This document shows, piece after piece, positions 26,939-35,527 of a stretch of DNA of 54,920 nt. The position numbers and the translations under genes were made by a program. The first letter of the stretch is position 1, and every line of letters begins with the position of its first letter. Under the pieces are notes generated by a model. That model was not told the DNA's origin. It did not search any database and saw only the letters and a list, made by a program, of their open reading frames with translations. The stretch spans positions 1-54,920 of the forward strand of contig CAJWJK010000011.1 in the NCBI GenBank assembly GCA_913041535.1. The letters run 5' to 3'. The stretch comes from an uncultured Alphaproteobacteria bacterium. Its GTDB lineage: Bacteria > Pseudomonadota > Alphaproteobacteria > VGEJ01.

Positions 26939-27985
26939 TTAGATTACTGGTGCACCAATTGGCCCATCCCCCCACGTGTCTGACAGCGTAAAGCCTTCAG
27001 GGAACGGATCACTTGGGTCATGGCCAAACTCAAATAGACCGGAGATCCATGCACGGCCTGACACTCTAGGCACGATAGCATCATATTGTCCCACCTTAGT
27101 TTTACGCACTATATTAGCAATAAAATAGGTTCCCGTAATAGAATCATGATATAGAGTCTCTCCAACTTTAAGCTGCCCACGAGCACTCAACTGCGCCAAC
27201 TTTGCCATAGTTCCTGTTCCACACGGCGAACGGTCTAGCCGCCCAGGCTCAATGACAACCGTGCTTCTCCTCCGTCTCTTTACACCCCGTGGCGGCCCCC
27301 CAAACTGGGTAAAAGCTATACGATTTATCTTTGAGTTTTTTGGATGTTTAACTTTTAGCTGCTCTGAAGCTGCAGCAGTAATTTTCCTGCCCACGCTAAC
27401 TAGATCCCGGGCTTCACTCGGCTCAATCGTAAAGCCAAGCGCTTTAGCATCAGCCATTGCAAAAAACGCACCCCCAAAAGCAACATCAATTGTTATGCTG
27501 CCAAGTCCACCAACCTCCACTACGGCATCAAGGTGAGACACAAAAGCGGGAACACTCTCAAGAGACACTCTTTTACACTTTCCGTTTCGGCACTCGGCTG
27601 TAGCAGTAACCAACCCAGCCGGTGTATCAAGCACAACTTTTGTCACGGGTTCCTTCATTGGCAAAATTCCAGTCTCCAACAACACAGTGGTGACGCACAT
27701 CGCATTTGAACCTGACATGGGGGGATAATCTGTAGACTCCATCACTATAAAACCCGCATCTGCCTTAGTTGTGGTTGGTGCTAAGAGCAGATTTACAGAC
27801 ATCGCTGCAGATCCACGCGGTTCAAAAAGGATCATCTTACGCAGTGAATCACCTCGACGTTCCAACCAGCTTTTCTTATCAAACATAGTCTTTCCCGGAA
27901 CGTCGAGAACACCGCCTGTTATAACTCTACCAACCTCACCCTCTGCATGAGCGTGAACAACAGAAATTATTTTTTCCCACCGCAT
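26939..27985 (-). CDS. Proline-racemase-family enzyme, probable trans-3-hydroxy-L-proline dehydratase type
   Basis: A 348-residue member of the proline racemase fold. The second active-site Cys is present in DRSPCGTGTMAKL (Cys253). The first, normally Cys in MCGHG, is replaced by Ser91 in MSGSNAMC. In characterised families a Ser/Cys pair goes with dehydration of trans-3-hydroxy-L-proline rather than with racemisation or epimerisation, which use Cys/Cys. The surrounding MSGSN differs from the classic MSGHN, so the substrate may also differ. It is divergent from a GlcG/HbpS-like gene and no other hydroxyproline genes are beside it. Confidence 0.78.
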   Translation of the reverse strand: MRWEKIISVVHAHAEGEVGRVITGGVLDVPGKTMFDKKSWLERRGDSLRKMILFEPRGSAAMSVNLLLAPTTTKADAGFIVMESTDYPPMSGSNAMCVTTVLLETGILPMKEPVTKVVLDTPAGLVTATAECRNGKCKRVSLESVPAFVSHLDAVVEVGGLGSITIDVAFGGAFFAMADAKALGFTIEPSEARDLVSVGRKITAAASEQLKVKHPKNSKINRIAFTQFGGPPRGVKRRRRSTVVIEPGRLDRSPCGTGTMAKLAQLSARGQLKVGETLYHDSITGTYFIANIVRKTKVGQYDAIVPRVSGRAWISGLFEFGHDPSDPFPEGFTLSDTWGDGPIGAPVI

Positions 27986-28106
27986 GTGCCGTCCTCCAAC
28001 TGCATTAATTCAATGATAGCAGTTGAATCGCCGTGGGCCCAGTATGTATGGTAATCTAGGTTTCATTACACTTCACTGAATCACAAGAATTAGGGGATAC
28101 ACTATA

Positions 28107-28517
28107 ATGAGCAACGTCAAGGACACAAAAATATTAACACTTACCGGTGCTAAAGCTATAGCTGCAGCTGCCGAATCTGAAGCGATCAGCAATGGTTGGG
28201 GCGTGTCGATTGCAATTGTGGACGCAGGTGGTCACTTGCTTCACCTTCAGAGGCTAGACGGCGCTGGACCAGGAACGGCAGTCGCAGCCACCTGCAAAGC
28301 CCGAACTGCTGCCATCTTTTGTTTTGAAACAGGCGCTCTCGAAAGCATGGTGAAAGAAGGCCGTACGGCAGTCATAAGCCTTCCCGATATGGTGCCCTTA
28401 CAGGGTGGTGTTCCCATCACAGTTGACGGCGTGGTTATTGGTGGCGTTGGCGTATCGGGAGTCCAATCTCATGATGACGAGCACGTGGCGAAAGTCGGTA
28501 TAGAGGCACTAATGTAG
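28107..28517 (+). CDS. GlcG/HbpS-family (DUF336) protein
   Basis: A 136-residue single-domain protein with the family pattern VSIAIVDAGGHLLHLQRLDGA, the KARTAA helix and the terminal VIGGVGVSGVQSHDDEHVAKVG. Some members bind haem (HbpS) while others accompany glycolate or propanediol catabolism, with unclear roles. There is no signal peptide, so it is likely cytoplasmic. An AGGGG element precedes the ATG. Its divergent partner is the proline-racemase-family gene. Confidence 0.85.
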   Translation: MSNVKDTKILTLTGAKAIAAAAESEAISNGWGVSIAIVDAGGHLLHLQRLDGAGPGTAVAATCKARTAAIFCFETGALESMVKEGRTAVISLPDMVPLQGGVPITVDGVVIGGVGVSGVQSHDDEHVAKVGIEALM

Positions 28518-28528
28518 TCTTCAGAAGA

Positions 28529-28569
28529 GGGCGGCGATGTAAATCATCATTCGGGCACATACGCCGCCC
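28529..28569 (+). terminator. GC-rich hairpin after the GlcG/HbpS-like gene
   Basis: GGGCGGCG (28529-28536) pairs perfectly with CGCCGCCC (28562-28569) across a 25-base loop, 11 bases after the stop. There is no T-tract, so it may stabilise the 3' end or act as a weak or factor-dependent terminator. Confidence 0.4.
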
Positions 28570-28665
28570 CGAACGAAAAGTATGTGTTGGTGTCATGAAT
28601 TTAGTTTTTTAGAAAGCCATGTAACGGCATAAATCCGATCACGCTGCTTTTTCACACATCTGCCG

Positions 28666-28833
28666 TCAAACTATCTGGATAATCCCTGCGGCCACTATAT
28701 AGATAGCTATGACTATCAGAAAAATGTTGACTAGCGTATCAATCTCCTTGCCAAGACCGCGCAATTTTCGTGCGAACATTAGCTTAAGCAGGAAAACGCC
28801 AACAAACAGAATTGCAATAAATTTTAAGATCAT
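28666..28833 (-). CDS. Small two-helix membrane protein (55 residues)
   Basis: The minus strand reads ATG at 28833 to TGA at 28666. The product has two hydrophobic segments (about 4-20 and 34-54) separated by a basic loop, RKLRGLGKEID, a hairpin-type inner-membrane topology. A short AGAG element precedes the start. The codon pattern and strict hydrophobic layout argue for a real gene. The function is not known. It lies alone between the GlcG/HbpS-like gene and the DUF2062 gene and is the only gene candidate in the 480-base gap. It could be a conserved small protein of this lineage. Confidence 0.65.
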   Translation of the reverse strand: MILKFIAILFVGVFLLKLMFARKLRGLGKEIDTLVNIFLIVIAIYIVAAGIIQIV

Positions 28834-28999
28834 TCTCTATTTGGAATAACGGTATTTAATTAACAGCTTGTACATTGCCTACCCTTGGTTCAGAAACAAT
28901 CATATAACCTCACACCACGTCAGTTCTCGACCAGATACCAAACTCATTCGTCCCAGCTACGCATTAAGTCAATTACTATCATAGCCATAAATAGGTGAT

Positions 29000-29647
29000 T
29001 TGTCAGAAGCGAGAACTTTGGAAACGGTTTGTCAACAGATGAAGAACGTATCGTTACGACCGAAAAGGCGGCCATGGCTTAAAAGATTTGAAAGGCTGTG
29101 GCGATACCGACTGCTAATTCCCCTTAAGCGGAGTCGGCACCCACCTAACCATGCCGCTTATGGTATTATGGTTGGAGTGGCTGTGGCAATGACACCCACG
29201 GTCGGCATACAGATGGCAATCGTCGCTCTAATTTGGCTTTTATCTAGGCACATTTTTCGGTGGCATTTTAGTCTTTTATTGAGCTGCGCTTGGACATGGA
29301 TCACCAACTACCTGACCGCGCCTCCCATATACTATGCCTTCTACATCTCTGGGCAGGTGATATTGGGGAATTGGCAGGACCTAGCCAACTACAAGGTTTT
29401 TACCACTCTATCAGAGAGCTTTTTTTCTCCCCCCGAACTTAATGCTGTAGATCGAATAGAGTTCTACCTTAATGCCATTTTTGTAGGCTGGGGAATTCCC
29501 ATGCTCATGGGATCTATACCGTTTTCAATCGTGGGAGGAGGGCTCGCATACTGGTGGAGTCTACGCTTTATCACTCGTTATCGCGATGCCCAGACAAAAC
29601 GACAGCGCAGACGCGCTGAAAAGAAACAGGCCCAAAGCAAAAACTGA
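29000..29647 (+). CDS. DUF2062 membrane protein
   Basis: A basic N-terminus (RPKRRPWLKRFERLWRYRLLIPLKR) precedes the DUF2062 core: HAAYGIMVGVAVAMTPTVGIQM, a second helix, then a gap and a final helix pair ending in a basic tail. About four membrane helices are predicted. The function is unknown, although members are widespread in proteobacteria. The start is uncertain: TTG at 29000 has AGGTGA just upstream but very close, and ATG at 29039 is an alternative that keeps the whole domain. The gene is convergent with the EamA gene. Confidence 0.8.
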   Translation: MSEARTLETVCQQMKNVSLRPKRRPWLKRFERLWRYRLLIPLKRSRHPPNHAAYGIMVGVAVAMTPTVGIQMAIVALIWLLSRHIFRWHFSLLLSCAWTWITNYLTAPPIYYAFYISGQVILGNWQDLANYKVFTTLSESFFSPPELNAVDRIEFYLNAIFVGWGIPMLMGSIPFSIVGGGLAYWWSLRFITRYRDAQTKRQRRRAEKKQAQSKN

Positions 29648-29690
29648 CGAAATTCGTGGCGCAACAGATAAATGACCGCAAATGCTATAA

Positions 29691-30602
29691 TTAAGACACA
29701 TTCCCTGGCTGTGAGGTCCGAAGTGACCATAGAGCAAGCCCTGCTATGGCAAGCAGTACCACAGCCCCGCCTATAACCGTATATATATCGGGCAACTCCG
29801 CAAGGAGAAGCCATACAGCAATGGGACCAATAATCACCTCAATTAATCCCAATAAGGATAATTCCGCCGCCCGAACATATCTCGAGCCCATTGTGTAAAG
29901 CATAAAACCAAGCCCTACTTGAAAAGCTCCTGCCACAGCACACCATGCTAAGTCGTTATTGCTAATTCCGACATCACCACCTTCGATTATGAAAGCAATT
30001 ATAGCGCCAATTACCCCGGCCACACATACAGTCGGCACCATATCCGTAACGCGCTCGTAACGGACTGATCCATACCTAATGGAGATGATGTAAAGCGATG
30101 TGGCCACTGCACAAACGATCCCCATCACATTGCCAAGCCAACGGCCCGCATTCAAACCCTGGCCAACCATTATAGTCACACCTATAAGAGCAACAATAAT
30201 CGCAATAATTGTTGGCTTTCCAACTTTCTCTCGTAGCAATAGCCTCGCAAAAATAGCCGTGAAAAACGGCACCGTTGAAATTAGAAAAAGAGTATTAGCA
30301 ACAGAAGTGTTTGTTATCGAGAACACATAACCAAAGAATCCAATACCAAGAAACAATCCGCCACTGATACCTGGAATTCCCACACCTCGAAGGGTGGGTA
30401 CAATAGATGCTCGATCTCGAGCCAGAAGAATCAGAAAAATAAACACTGCCATGGTTACTGACCGCCAAAAAACTATTTGAAACCCAGAGGCTTCCTCTAT
30501 TTGGCGAATGATAGGCCCGCCTGTCGACAGAACGAGACCAGCAAGAACCATTATCAGTACACCGCGCACAAACGGACTGCTATCTTTGGAAACACTGCTC
30601 AT
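29691..30602 (-). CDS. EamA/DMT-superfamily transporter
   Basis: A ten-helix inner-membrane protein built from two EamA repeats. The first repeat has VLAGLVLSTGGPIIRQIEEASGFQIVFWRS, and the second ends with ELSLLGLIEVIIGPIAVWLLLAE. Family members export amino acids, nucleobases or other metabolites; the substrate is not readable here. The ATG at 30602 was chosen, because the upstream in-frame ATG at 30680 would add 26 residues without helical or family character. It is divergent from the SDR gene. Confidence 0.88.
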   Translation of the reverse strand: MSSVSKDSSPFVRGVLIMVLAGLVLSTGGPIIRQIEEASGFQIVFWRSVTMAVFIFLILLARDRASIVPTLRGVGIPGISGGLFLGIGFFGYVFSITNTSVANTLFLISTVPFFTAIFARLLLREKVGKPTIIAIIVALIGVTIMVGQGLNAGRWLGNVMGIVCAVATSLYIISIRYGSVRYERVTDMVPTVCVAGVIGAIIAFIIEGGDVGISNNDLAWCAVAGAFQVGLGFMLYTMGSRYVRAAELSLLGLIEVIIGPIAVWLLLAELPDIYTVIGGAVVLLAIAGLALWSLRTSQPGNVS

Positions 30603-30761
30603 GGAGATATTCTTTCGCAATAGCTCGGCAAAAAATGAGTGTTGGTCGTTTATCTCAAACTTACAAGCACCAGTCCGCATTAACGTGCTAGTGTACGGTT
30701 ACATTACTAAGATTTCCCATGCTGGCAACTTTGTAAAAACTTTCTATTACTGAGGTACTTT

Positions 30762-31748
30762 ATGGTTTCTGACAAACGTGTTTTCGTAACTGGTGCTGCT
30801 GGCTGCATAGGCGCCCAAATTGTTAGTAATCTTGTCCGTGACGGTGCCGACCCTATTGTTTTCGATAAGAGTAACAATCGTCACCGACTTAAACTTTTTA
30901 TGGAAAAACCCGATCAGGCCGCACAGGTTAAATGGGTTGTAGGGGACCTTCGTGATCAGAATGCCGTCGCTACAGCCATGGAAGATAACCGCATTGATTC
31001 GGTGATCCACCTTGCTGCCCTTCAAGTACCCTTCTGTAATGCAGACCCAACTCTTGGCGCCGAGGTCGACGTTGTAGGCCACGTTAACGTATTCGAAGCT
31101 GTACGTAAGTTAGGAATCAATAAACTTGTCTATGCTAGCTCAGTTGCAGCACTTCCTCCAAAAGGACAAAAGTGGCCTGCTACACTTTATGGTGTCTTCA
31201 AACAGGCAGGTGAGGGTATCGCCGATGTTTACTGGAATACATGGAACGTCCCGTCGATCGGTATAAGGCCGCATTCAGTCTATGGGCCAGGGCGCGACCA
31301 AGGCTTAACAGCGGCACCCTCAAAAGCCATGCTCGCTGCAGCGGCCGGAAAGCGATTTAAAATTCCCTACGGTGGCACTTTAATGATGCAGCACGTGAGC
31401 GAAGTGGCCGATGCCTTCATCAAGGCCTGCAGAACTAATGTTAAAGGTGCGCCAGTGTTTGATCTCGCAGGCGAGAGCACAACTATGTTTGAGGTAATCC
31501 AAGCGATCAAGCGCTTCGTGCCAGAGTCTAAGATTACAATTGGTGAAACAGAGGTGCCTTTCGTTTCTGGACTAAGCGATTCTGCCCTTCGTGAGCTAAT
31601 CGGCGACTGGCCTCACGTTAGTCTACAAGAAGGAGTGGAAAGAACAGTTACTGCTTTCCGTATTCTCATTCAGCGCGGCTATGTAAAGTCGGAAGACGCA
31701 TACCTCACGGTGCTCGGCGAGGGGCATGATTCTACCTATGACAGCTGA
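30762..31748 (+). CDS. NAD(P)-dependent epimerase/dehydratase (extended SDR)
   Basis: A 328-residue extended short-chain dehydrogenase of the sugar-epimerase type. The dinucleotide motif is TGAAGCIG near 10-17, and the DxxD-type GDLRD lies near 65. The catalytic Ser is in YASSVAA, and the Tyr/Lys pair in LYGVFKQAGE. RPHSVYGPGRDQG and the HVSEVADAF block follow. The substrate is unknown; relatives act on nucleotide sugars or related polyols. A GAGGTAC ribosome site precedes the ATG. It is convergent with cysQ. Confidence 0.85.
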   Translation: MVSDKRVFVTGAAGCIGAQIVSNLVRDGADPIVFDKSNNRHRLKLFMEKPDQAAQVKWVVGDLRDQNAVATAMEDNRIDSVIHLAALQVPFCNADPTLGAEVDVVGHVNVFEAVRKLGINKLVYASSVAALPPKGQKWPATLYGVFKQAGEGIADVYWNTWNVPSIGIRPHSVYGPGRDQGLTAAPSKAMLAAAAGKRFKIPYGGTLMMQHVSEVADAFIKACRTNVKGAPVFDLAGESTTMFEVIQAIKRFVPESKITIGETEVPFVSGLSDSALRELIGDWPHVSLQEGVERTVTAFRILIQRGYVKSEDAYLTVLGEGHDSTYDS

Positions 31749-31816
31749 TTTAGATACTGGCAGTTATTACTGCATGAAAGCTACACTAACACCACTTCAT
31801 ATTATAGGTCCGCCGA

Positions 31817-32605
31817 TCAAAGAGTACGGAAAGTAGAAACAAGACTCTCATGAAGTTGTGGCCCTGCTGCAATAACCCCTGGATGATAAGGAGTGCTACA
31901 ATTGTAATGAATTAACTCTCCATCAGGAATCGTCACATGCCCACCAGCTTCAGTGACTAACAACTCTGCTGCAGCCATGTCCCAGTCACATTTTCCATGA
32001 AGAGAAACACAAGCATCATGCCTGCCACTGGCAACCAAAGCCAATCGGTACGCAATCGAACCAAGCTTTATAAGTTTTATTGTCTGTAGCTGTTGATCGG
32101 ACATGTATTGTGACAACGTCTCTTGATTGCAACTGATTCTTGACCCTTCAATTTTAGAGCAATTACTAACTCGTATGGCATTACCGTTACAACGAGCACC
32201 GCCGCCTTTCACTGCGTCAAAAAACTCCCCAGTAGCTGGGTTAAAAACAGCAGCGAGAGAGGGGCGACCATCTATCGTTAAGCCAGCACAAATGGCAAAC
32301 TCTGGACGCCCTAACAAGAATGGGCGAGTGCCATCTATGGGATCAACAATCCAAACGCGACGAGCGGCAAGACGTTTTGAGTTATCAACTGATTCCTCTG
32401 ACAACCAGCCATCACAGCCTTCGTCCTGGTACAATCGTTTTCGAAGCAATTCATCGATCGCAATATCCGCCTCACTTACTGGATCACCGGGTCGTTTCTC
32501 CCAACTCCTAGGTTTGGAACGAAAATAGCGAAGTGATAGCTCCCCGGCCTCACGCACAGACGCGCAAAGTTTTGTGTGATCGTCGGTGAGTTCATTCGAA
32601 TTCAC
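31817..32605 (-). CDS. cysQ: 3'(2'),5'-bisphosphate nucleotidase, CysQ-like
   Basis: A Mg2+- and Li+-sensitive phosphatase family member expected to remove the 3'-phosphate from PAP. Metal motifs are WLSEES, DPIDGTRPFL and DWDMAAAELLVTEAGG. The DPIDGT block with the CysQ-type region AAVFNPATGEFF distinguishes it from inositol monophosphatases, though that activity cannot be excluded. It lies 15 bases downstream of pmbA on the same strand and may be co-transcribed. Confidence 0.85.
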   Translation of the reverse strand: MNSNELTDDHTKLCASVREAGELSLRYFRSKPRSWEKRPGDPVSEADIAIDELLRKRLYQDEGCDGWLSEESVDNSKRLAARRVWIVDPIDGTRPFLLGRPEFAICAGLTIDGRPSLAAVFNPATGEFFDAVKGGGARCNGNAIRVSNCSKIEGSRISCNQETLSQYMSDQQLQTIKLIKLGSIAYRLALVASGRHDACVSLHGKCDWDMAAAELLVTEAGGHVTIPDGELIHYNCSTPYHPGVIAAGPQLHESLVSTFRTL

Positions 32606-32620
32606 TATACACTCCTGAAC

Positions 32621-34003
32621 CTACAGACCAGCCACTGTCATTCCGTCAACACGGACGGTGGGCGAGTCAGTGCCTGTACGAAAGGTAAGGTCATTTGCAG
32701 GCTGCAGTGTTTGAAACATTTCCGTAAGATTCCCAGCAATCGTTAGCTCATGGACAGGGTAGCAAATTTTACCATTTTCTATCCAAAACCCCGAAGCACC
32801 ACGACTATAATCACCCGTTACAAGGTTAACTCCATAGCCAATGAGTTCTGAAACATAGAAACCGCTATCAATATCGCTAATTAACTCGTCAGGATTGATA
32901 GAGCCAGGTCTCAAATAGAAGTTTGATGAAGATGGTGCCGGAGGGCCTCCAACGCTTCGGCTAGCATGCCCTGTTGAGGATAGGCATAACTGCTTTGCTG
33001 TACGTGTGTCTAAGAGCCAGTTCTGTAAGACACCGTCTCTAACAATGGGTAGCGTCTTCGTTCGAACACCCTCACCGTCGCACGGACGAGACAGCAACCC
33101 ACGGGCCCTCAGCGGATCATCAATAACTTCGATACCCGAAGAAAACACTTTTTTCCCCAACTGACCTTTTAGAAAACTGGTCTCCCGTGCAATGGAATTA
33201 CCATTTATTGCGCCAGACAAGTGCCGAAGAAGACTATTTGCTACACGCCAATCAAATACCACAGGCACCTGAGCCGTCGGCACCTTACGCGCCTCCAAGC
33301 GACGAACCGCACGTTCTCCTGCTGATAAACCAACAACTAACGGATCCTCAAGATCAACTACATGGCAGGCCGTAGAGAAATCAAAGTCGCGCTGCATAGA
33401 AGCTCCAGAACCGGCCAGCACTGAAACACTTACACCGTACCTTGAAGTGGTGTAAGCCCCTGAAAAACCTCCACTCGTGACAAGCGCAAAGGTCGTTCTC
33501 CCCCAAGTGGCGTTAGCACCTTCAGAGTTTGAAACCCCATTAACAGAAAGCGCTGCTTCTTCTGCATTCGCTGCCCAATCAAATAGTAGTTCTGTTGAAG
33601 GTTCCTCACTGTCGAACAGTTCAAGGTCAGGCAACGTTTCAACTAGAAGTGCTGGGTCAGCAAGCCCACAATGAGGGTCTTCAAGAGCATTCTCTGCCAT
33701 GGAAAGCGCTCTTTGTACAAGCCGATCGTAGGCACTTGGGCTGGTATCGGTGGAAGATACATTTGCCTGTTTCTTTCCCACAATCACTCTTAGTCCAATA
33801 TCCGCACTTTCTGAACGCTCAAGATCTTCGCGAGCACCAAGCCGCTGCGAAGCAGACAATGCATCCCCGCTAACCATTACACCATCGGCCGCATCGGCAC
33901 CTGAAGATCGAGCAAGCTCAACTAGATCGGACAAGCAACCAAGGGCCACCTCCTGCGCAGCAGCACGGGAAAAAGTCTGAGGATTAAGCAAGGAATTGTT
34001 CAT
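32621..34003 (-). CDS. pmbA: TldD/PmbA-family metalloprotease, PmbA type
   Basis: PmbA (TldE) forms a heterodimer with TldD that degrades unfolded peptides and matures microcin-type peptides. The sequence contains a DLERSESADIGLRVIVGKKQANVSSTD segment and the central domain with FDWRVANSLLRHLSGAINGNSIARETSFLK. The C-terminal block SGFWIENGKICYPVHELTIAGNL is diagnostic. The HExxxH site belongs to TldD, and accordingly is not seen here. The length of 460 residues is typical. tldD itself is not in the window. It is divergent from purM, with 189 bases between. Confidence 0.92.
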   Translation of the reverse strand: MNNSLLNPQTFSRAAAQEVALGCLSDLVELARSSGADAADGVMVSGDALSASQRLGAREDLERSESADIGLRVIVGKKQANVSSTDTSPSAYDRLVQRALSMAENALEDPHCGLADPALLVETLPDLELFDSEEPSTELLFDWAANAEEAALSVNGVSNSEGANATWGRTTFALVTSGGFSGAYTTSRYGVSVSVLAGSGASMQRDFDFSTACHVVDLEDPLVVGLSAGERAVRRLEARKVPTAQVPVVFDWRVANSLLRHLSGAINGNSIARETSFLKGQLGKKVFSSGIEVIDDPLRARGLLSRPCDGEGVRTKTLPIVRDGVLQNWLLDTRTAKQLCLSSTGHASRSVGGPPAPSSSNFYLRPGSINPDELISDIDSGFYVSELIGYGVNLVTGDYSRGASGFWIENGKICYPVHELTIAGNLTEMFQTLQPANDLTFRTGTDSPTVRVDGMTVAGL

Positions 34004-34192
34004 GAGTTCCCTCTACATGACCGCTAATTATACTAAATACCAGAAATTAAAGCGCGTGATAATATTACAAGGCTTCCCGCTTACGCTAAGTTATGGCATC
34101 GTTCCTTCCACTCTGGTTAGTTGAGTCGCAGGATTCAACTGCATTTATTATTACGAATGATGCACTTCCCACTACACGGGAATGATAATGGT

Positions 34193-35287
34193 ATGAGCTC
34201 ACCGTCCTCAAACACCAAGGCCCCCTCAACGTATGCAGAGTCAGGAGTGGACACTGCCAGCGCTTCTCAGGCATTAAAATTAATGCTGCCTCACATTCAA
34301 CGCTCCTGGAATGATAAAGTTGCCCTCAGATCCTTGAACCACTTTGCTAACATTGTGGACGTTGGTGGCATGGGCATTGCTATCACTATGGATGGCGTTG
34401 GCTCTAAGGCTCTGATAGCACAAATGATGGATTGCTACGATACAATCGGAATCGATTGTGTTGCAATGAATGTGAATGATCTTATCTGTGTCGGAGCTGT
34501 TCCTGTATCTATGGTGGATTACATTGCCGTAGAAGAGACCGACCCCAATCGGCTAGAGGGTATAGCAATTGGACTTTTGGAGGGAGCGAGACTGGCACAA
34601 ATCTCTCTGGTTGGCGGCGAAACTGCCCAGTTACCCGATATTATTAAAGGGGTCGGTCCACAGCGAGGGTTTGACCTCGTCGGGACAGCTATAGGCCATG
34701 TCGAACTTGACCGCATATTAACTGGCCAGAATATAGTTGCCGGGGACGTCGTTATTGGACTATCTAGCAACGGCATACACAGCAACGGCTTGAGTCTAGC
34801 CCGAAAAGTTCTTCTCGAAACCGCTAAGCTAAAAATAGACCAAGAGTTTGACGAACTCGGATGTGTTCTTGGTGAGGAATTATTGAAGCCTACAGAAATA
34901 TACGTAAAAGAAGCTGTTGCTCTGTTCACCGAGATCCCAACATTAAAGGTTCTTGCCCATATTACTGGTGACGGCCTTCTTAATCTCAACAGGCTTGGCG
35001 AGGGGATCGGCTATATCCTTGATGATTTGCCGACACCACCAGCTATCTTCAACTTTATCCAAGAACGTGGAAATGTGCCCCTCCACGAAATGTACAGCGT
35101 CTTCAATATGGGGGTAGGACTATGTGTGGTGGTTGGGCGGAATGATGCCGACAGGGTATTGTCAATCCTAGCTGAACACGACCGAAACGCTAAGGTTATC
35201 GGTCATGCGGTGAAGAACGAAGAAAAGCAATTATCTTTGCCCCTTCACAAACTCACTGGGCGAGGAAAGAGTTTCACTGAAACCTAA
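34193..35287 (+). CDS. purM: Phosphoribosylformylglycinamidine cyclo-ligase (AIR synthase)
   Basis: Closes the imidazole ring of AIR using ATP. Seen are TYAESGVDTASASQAL, ITMDGVGSKALIAQ, IGIDCVAMNVNDLICVGAVPVSMVDYIA, LVGGETAQLPDI and GLSSNGIHSNGLSLAR. The ATG at 34193 gives 364 residues, close to the family norm. The open frame begins 24 codons earlier, but that part is not family-like. purN, often its partner, is not adjacent. It stands apart from the other pur genes at 20.9-26.8 kb. Confidence 0.95.
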   Translation: MSSPSSNTKAPSTYAESGVDTASASQALKLMLPHIQRSWNDKVALRSLNHFANIVDVGGMGIAITMDGVGSKALIAQMMDCYDTIGIDCVAMNVNDLICVGAVPVSMVDYIAVEETDPNRLEGIAIGLLEGARLAQISLVGGETAQLPDIIKGVGPQRGFDLVGTAIGHVELDRILTGQNIVAGDVVIGLSSNGIHSNGLSLARKVLLETAKLKIDQEFDELGCVLGEELLKPTEIYVKEAVALFTEIPTLKVLAHITGDGLLNLNRLGEGIGYILDDLPTPPAIFNFIQERGNVPLHEMYSVFNMGVGLCVVVGRNDADRVLSILAEHDRNAKVIGHAVKNEEKQLSLPLHKLTGRGKSFTET

Positions 35288-35527
35288 CTCCAATCAAGCA
35301 ATGAGCCACGGGGCTGAACCAACACAGCCAAACTACATAAGCAGTATTATAGCAAAATGAAGACCAGTCCTTGGCAATTCATCCATCACCATACAGTTAA
35401 GCAAAGGGACAATTACGTGACGCAGCATCCATATTGGCAACAGCAGAAATAGAATCTCATCACTGTTTTCACCAACTCCGCTATGACTTAATCCTGTTTT
35501 TCTTCTTTGTTTAACTTAAAGAGTTGT

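Noticed and set aside
35356-35451. A 31-codon frame after purM
   Set aside because: Too short, with no ribosome site and no recognisable feature; the 240-base gap otherwise shows nothing.
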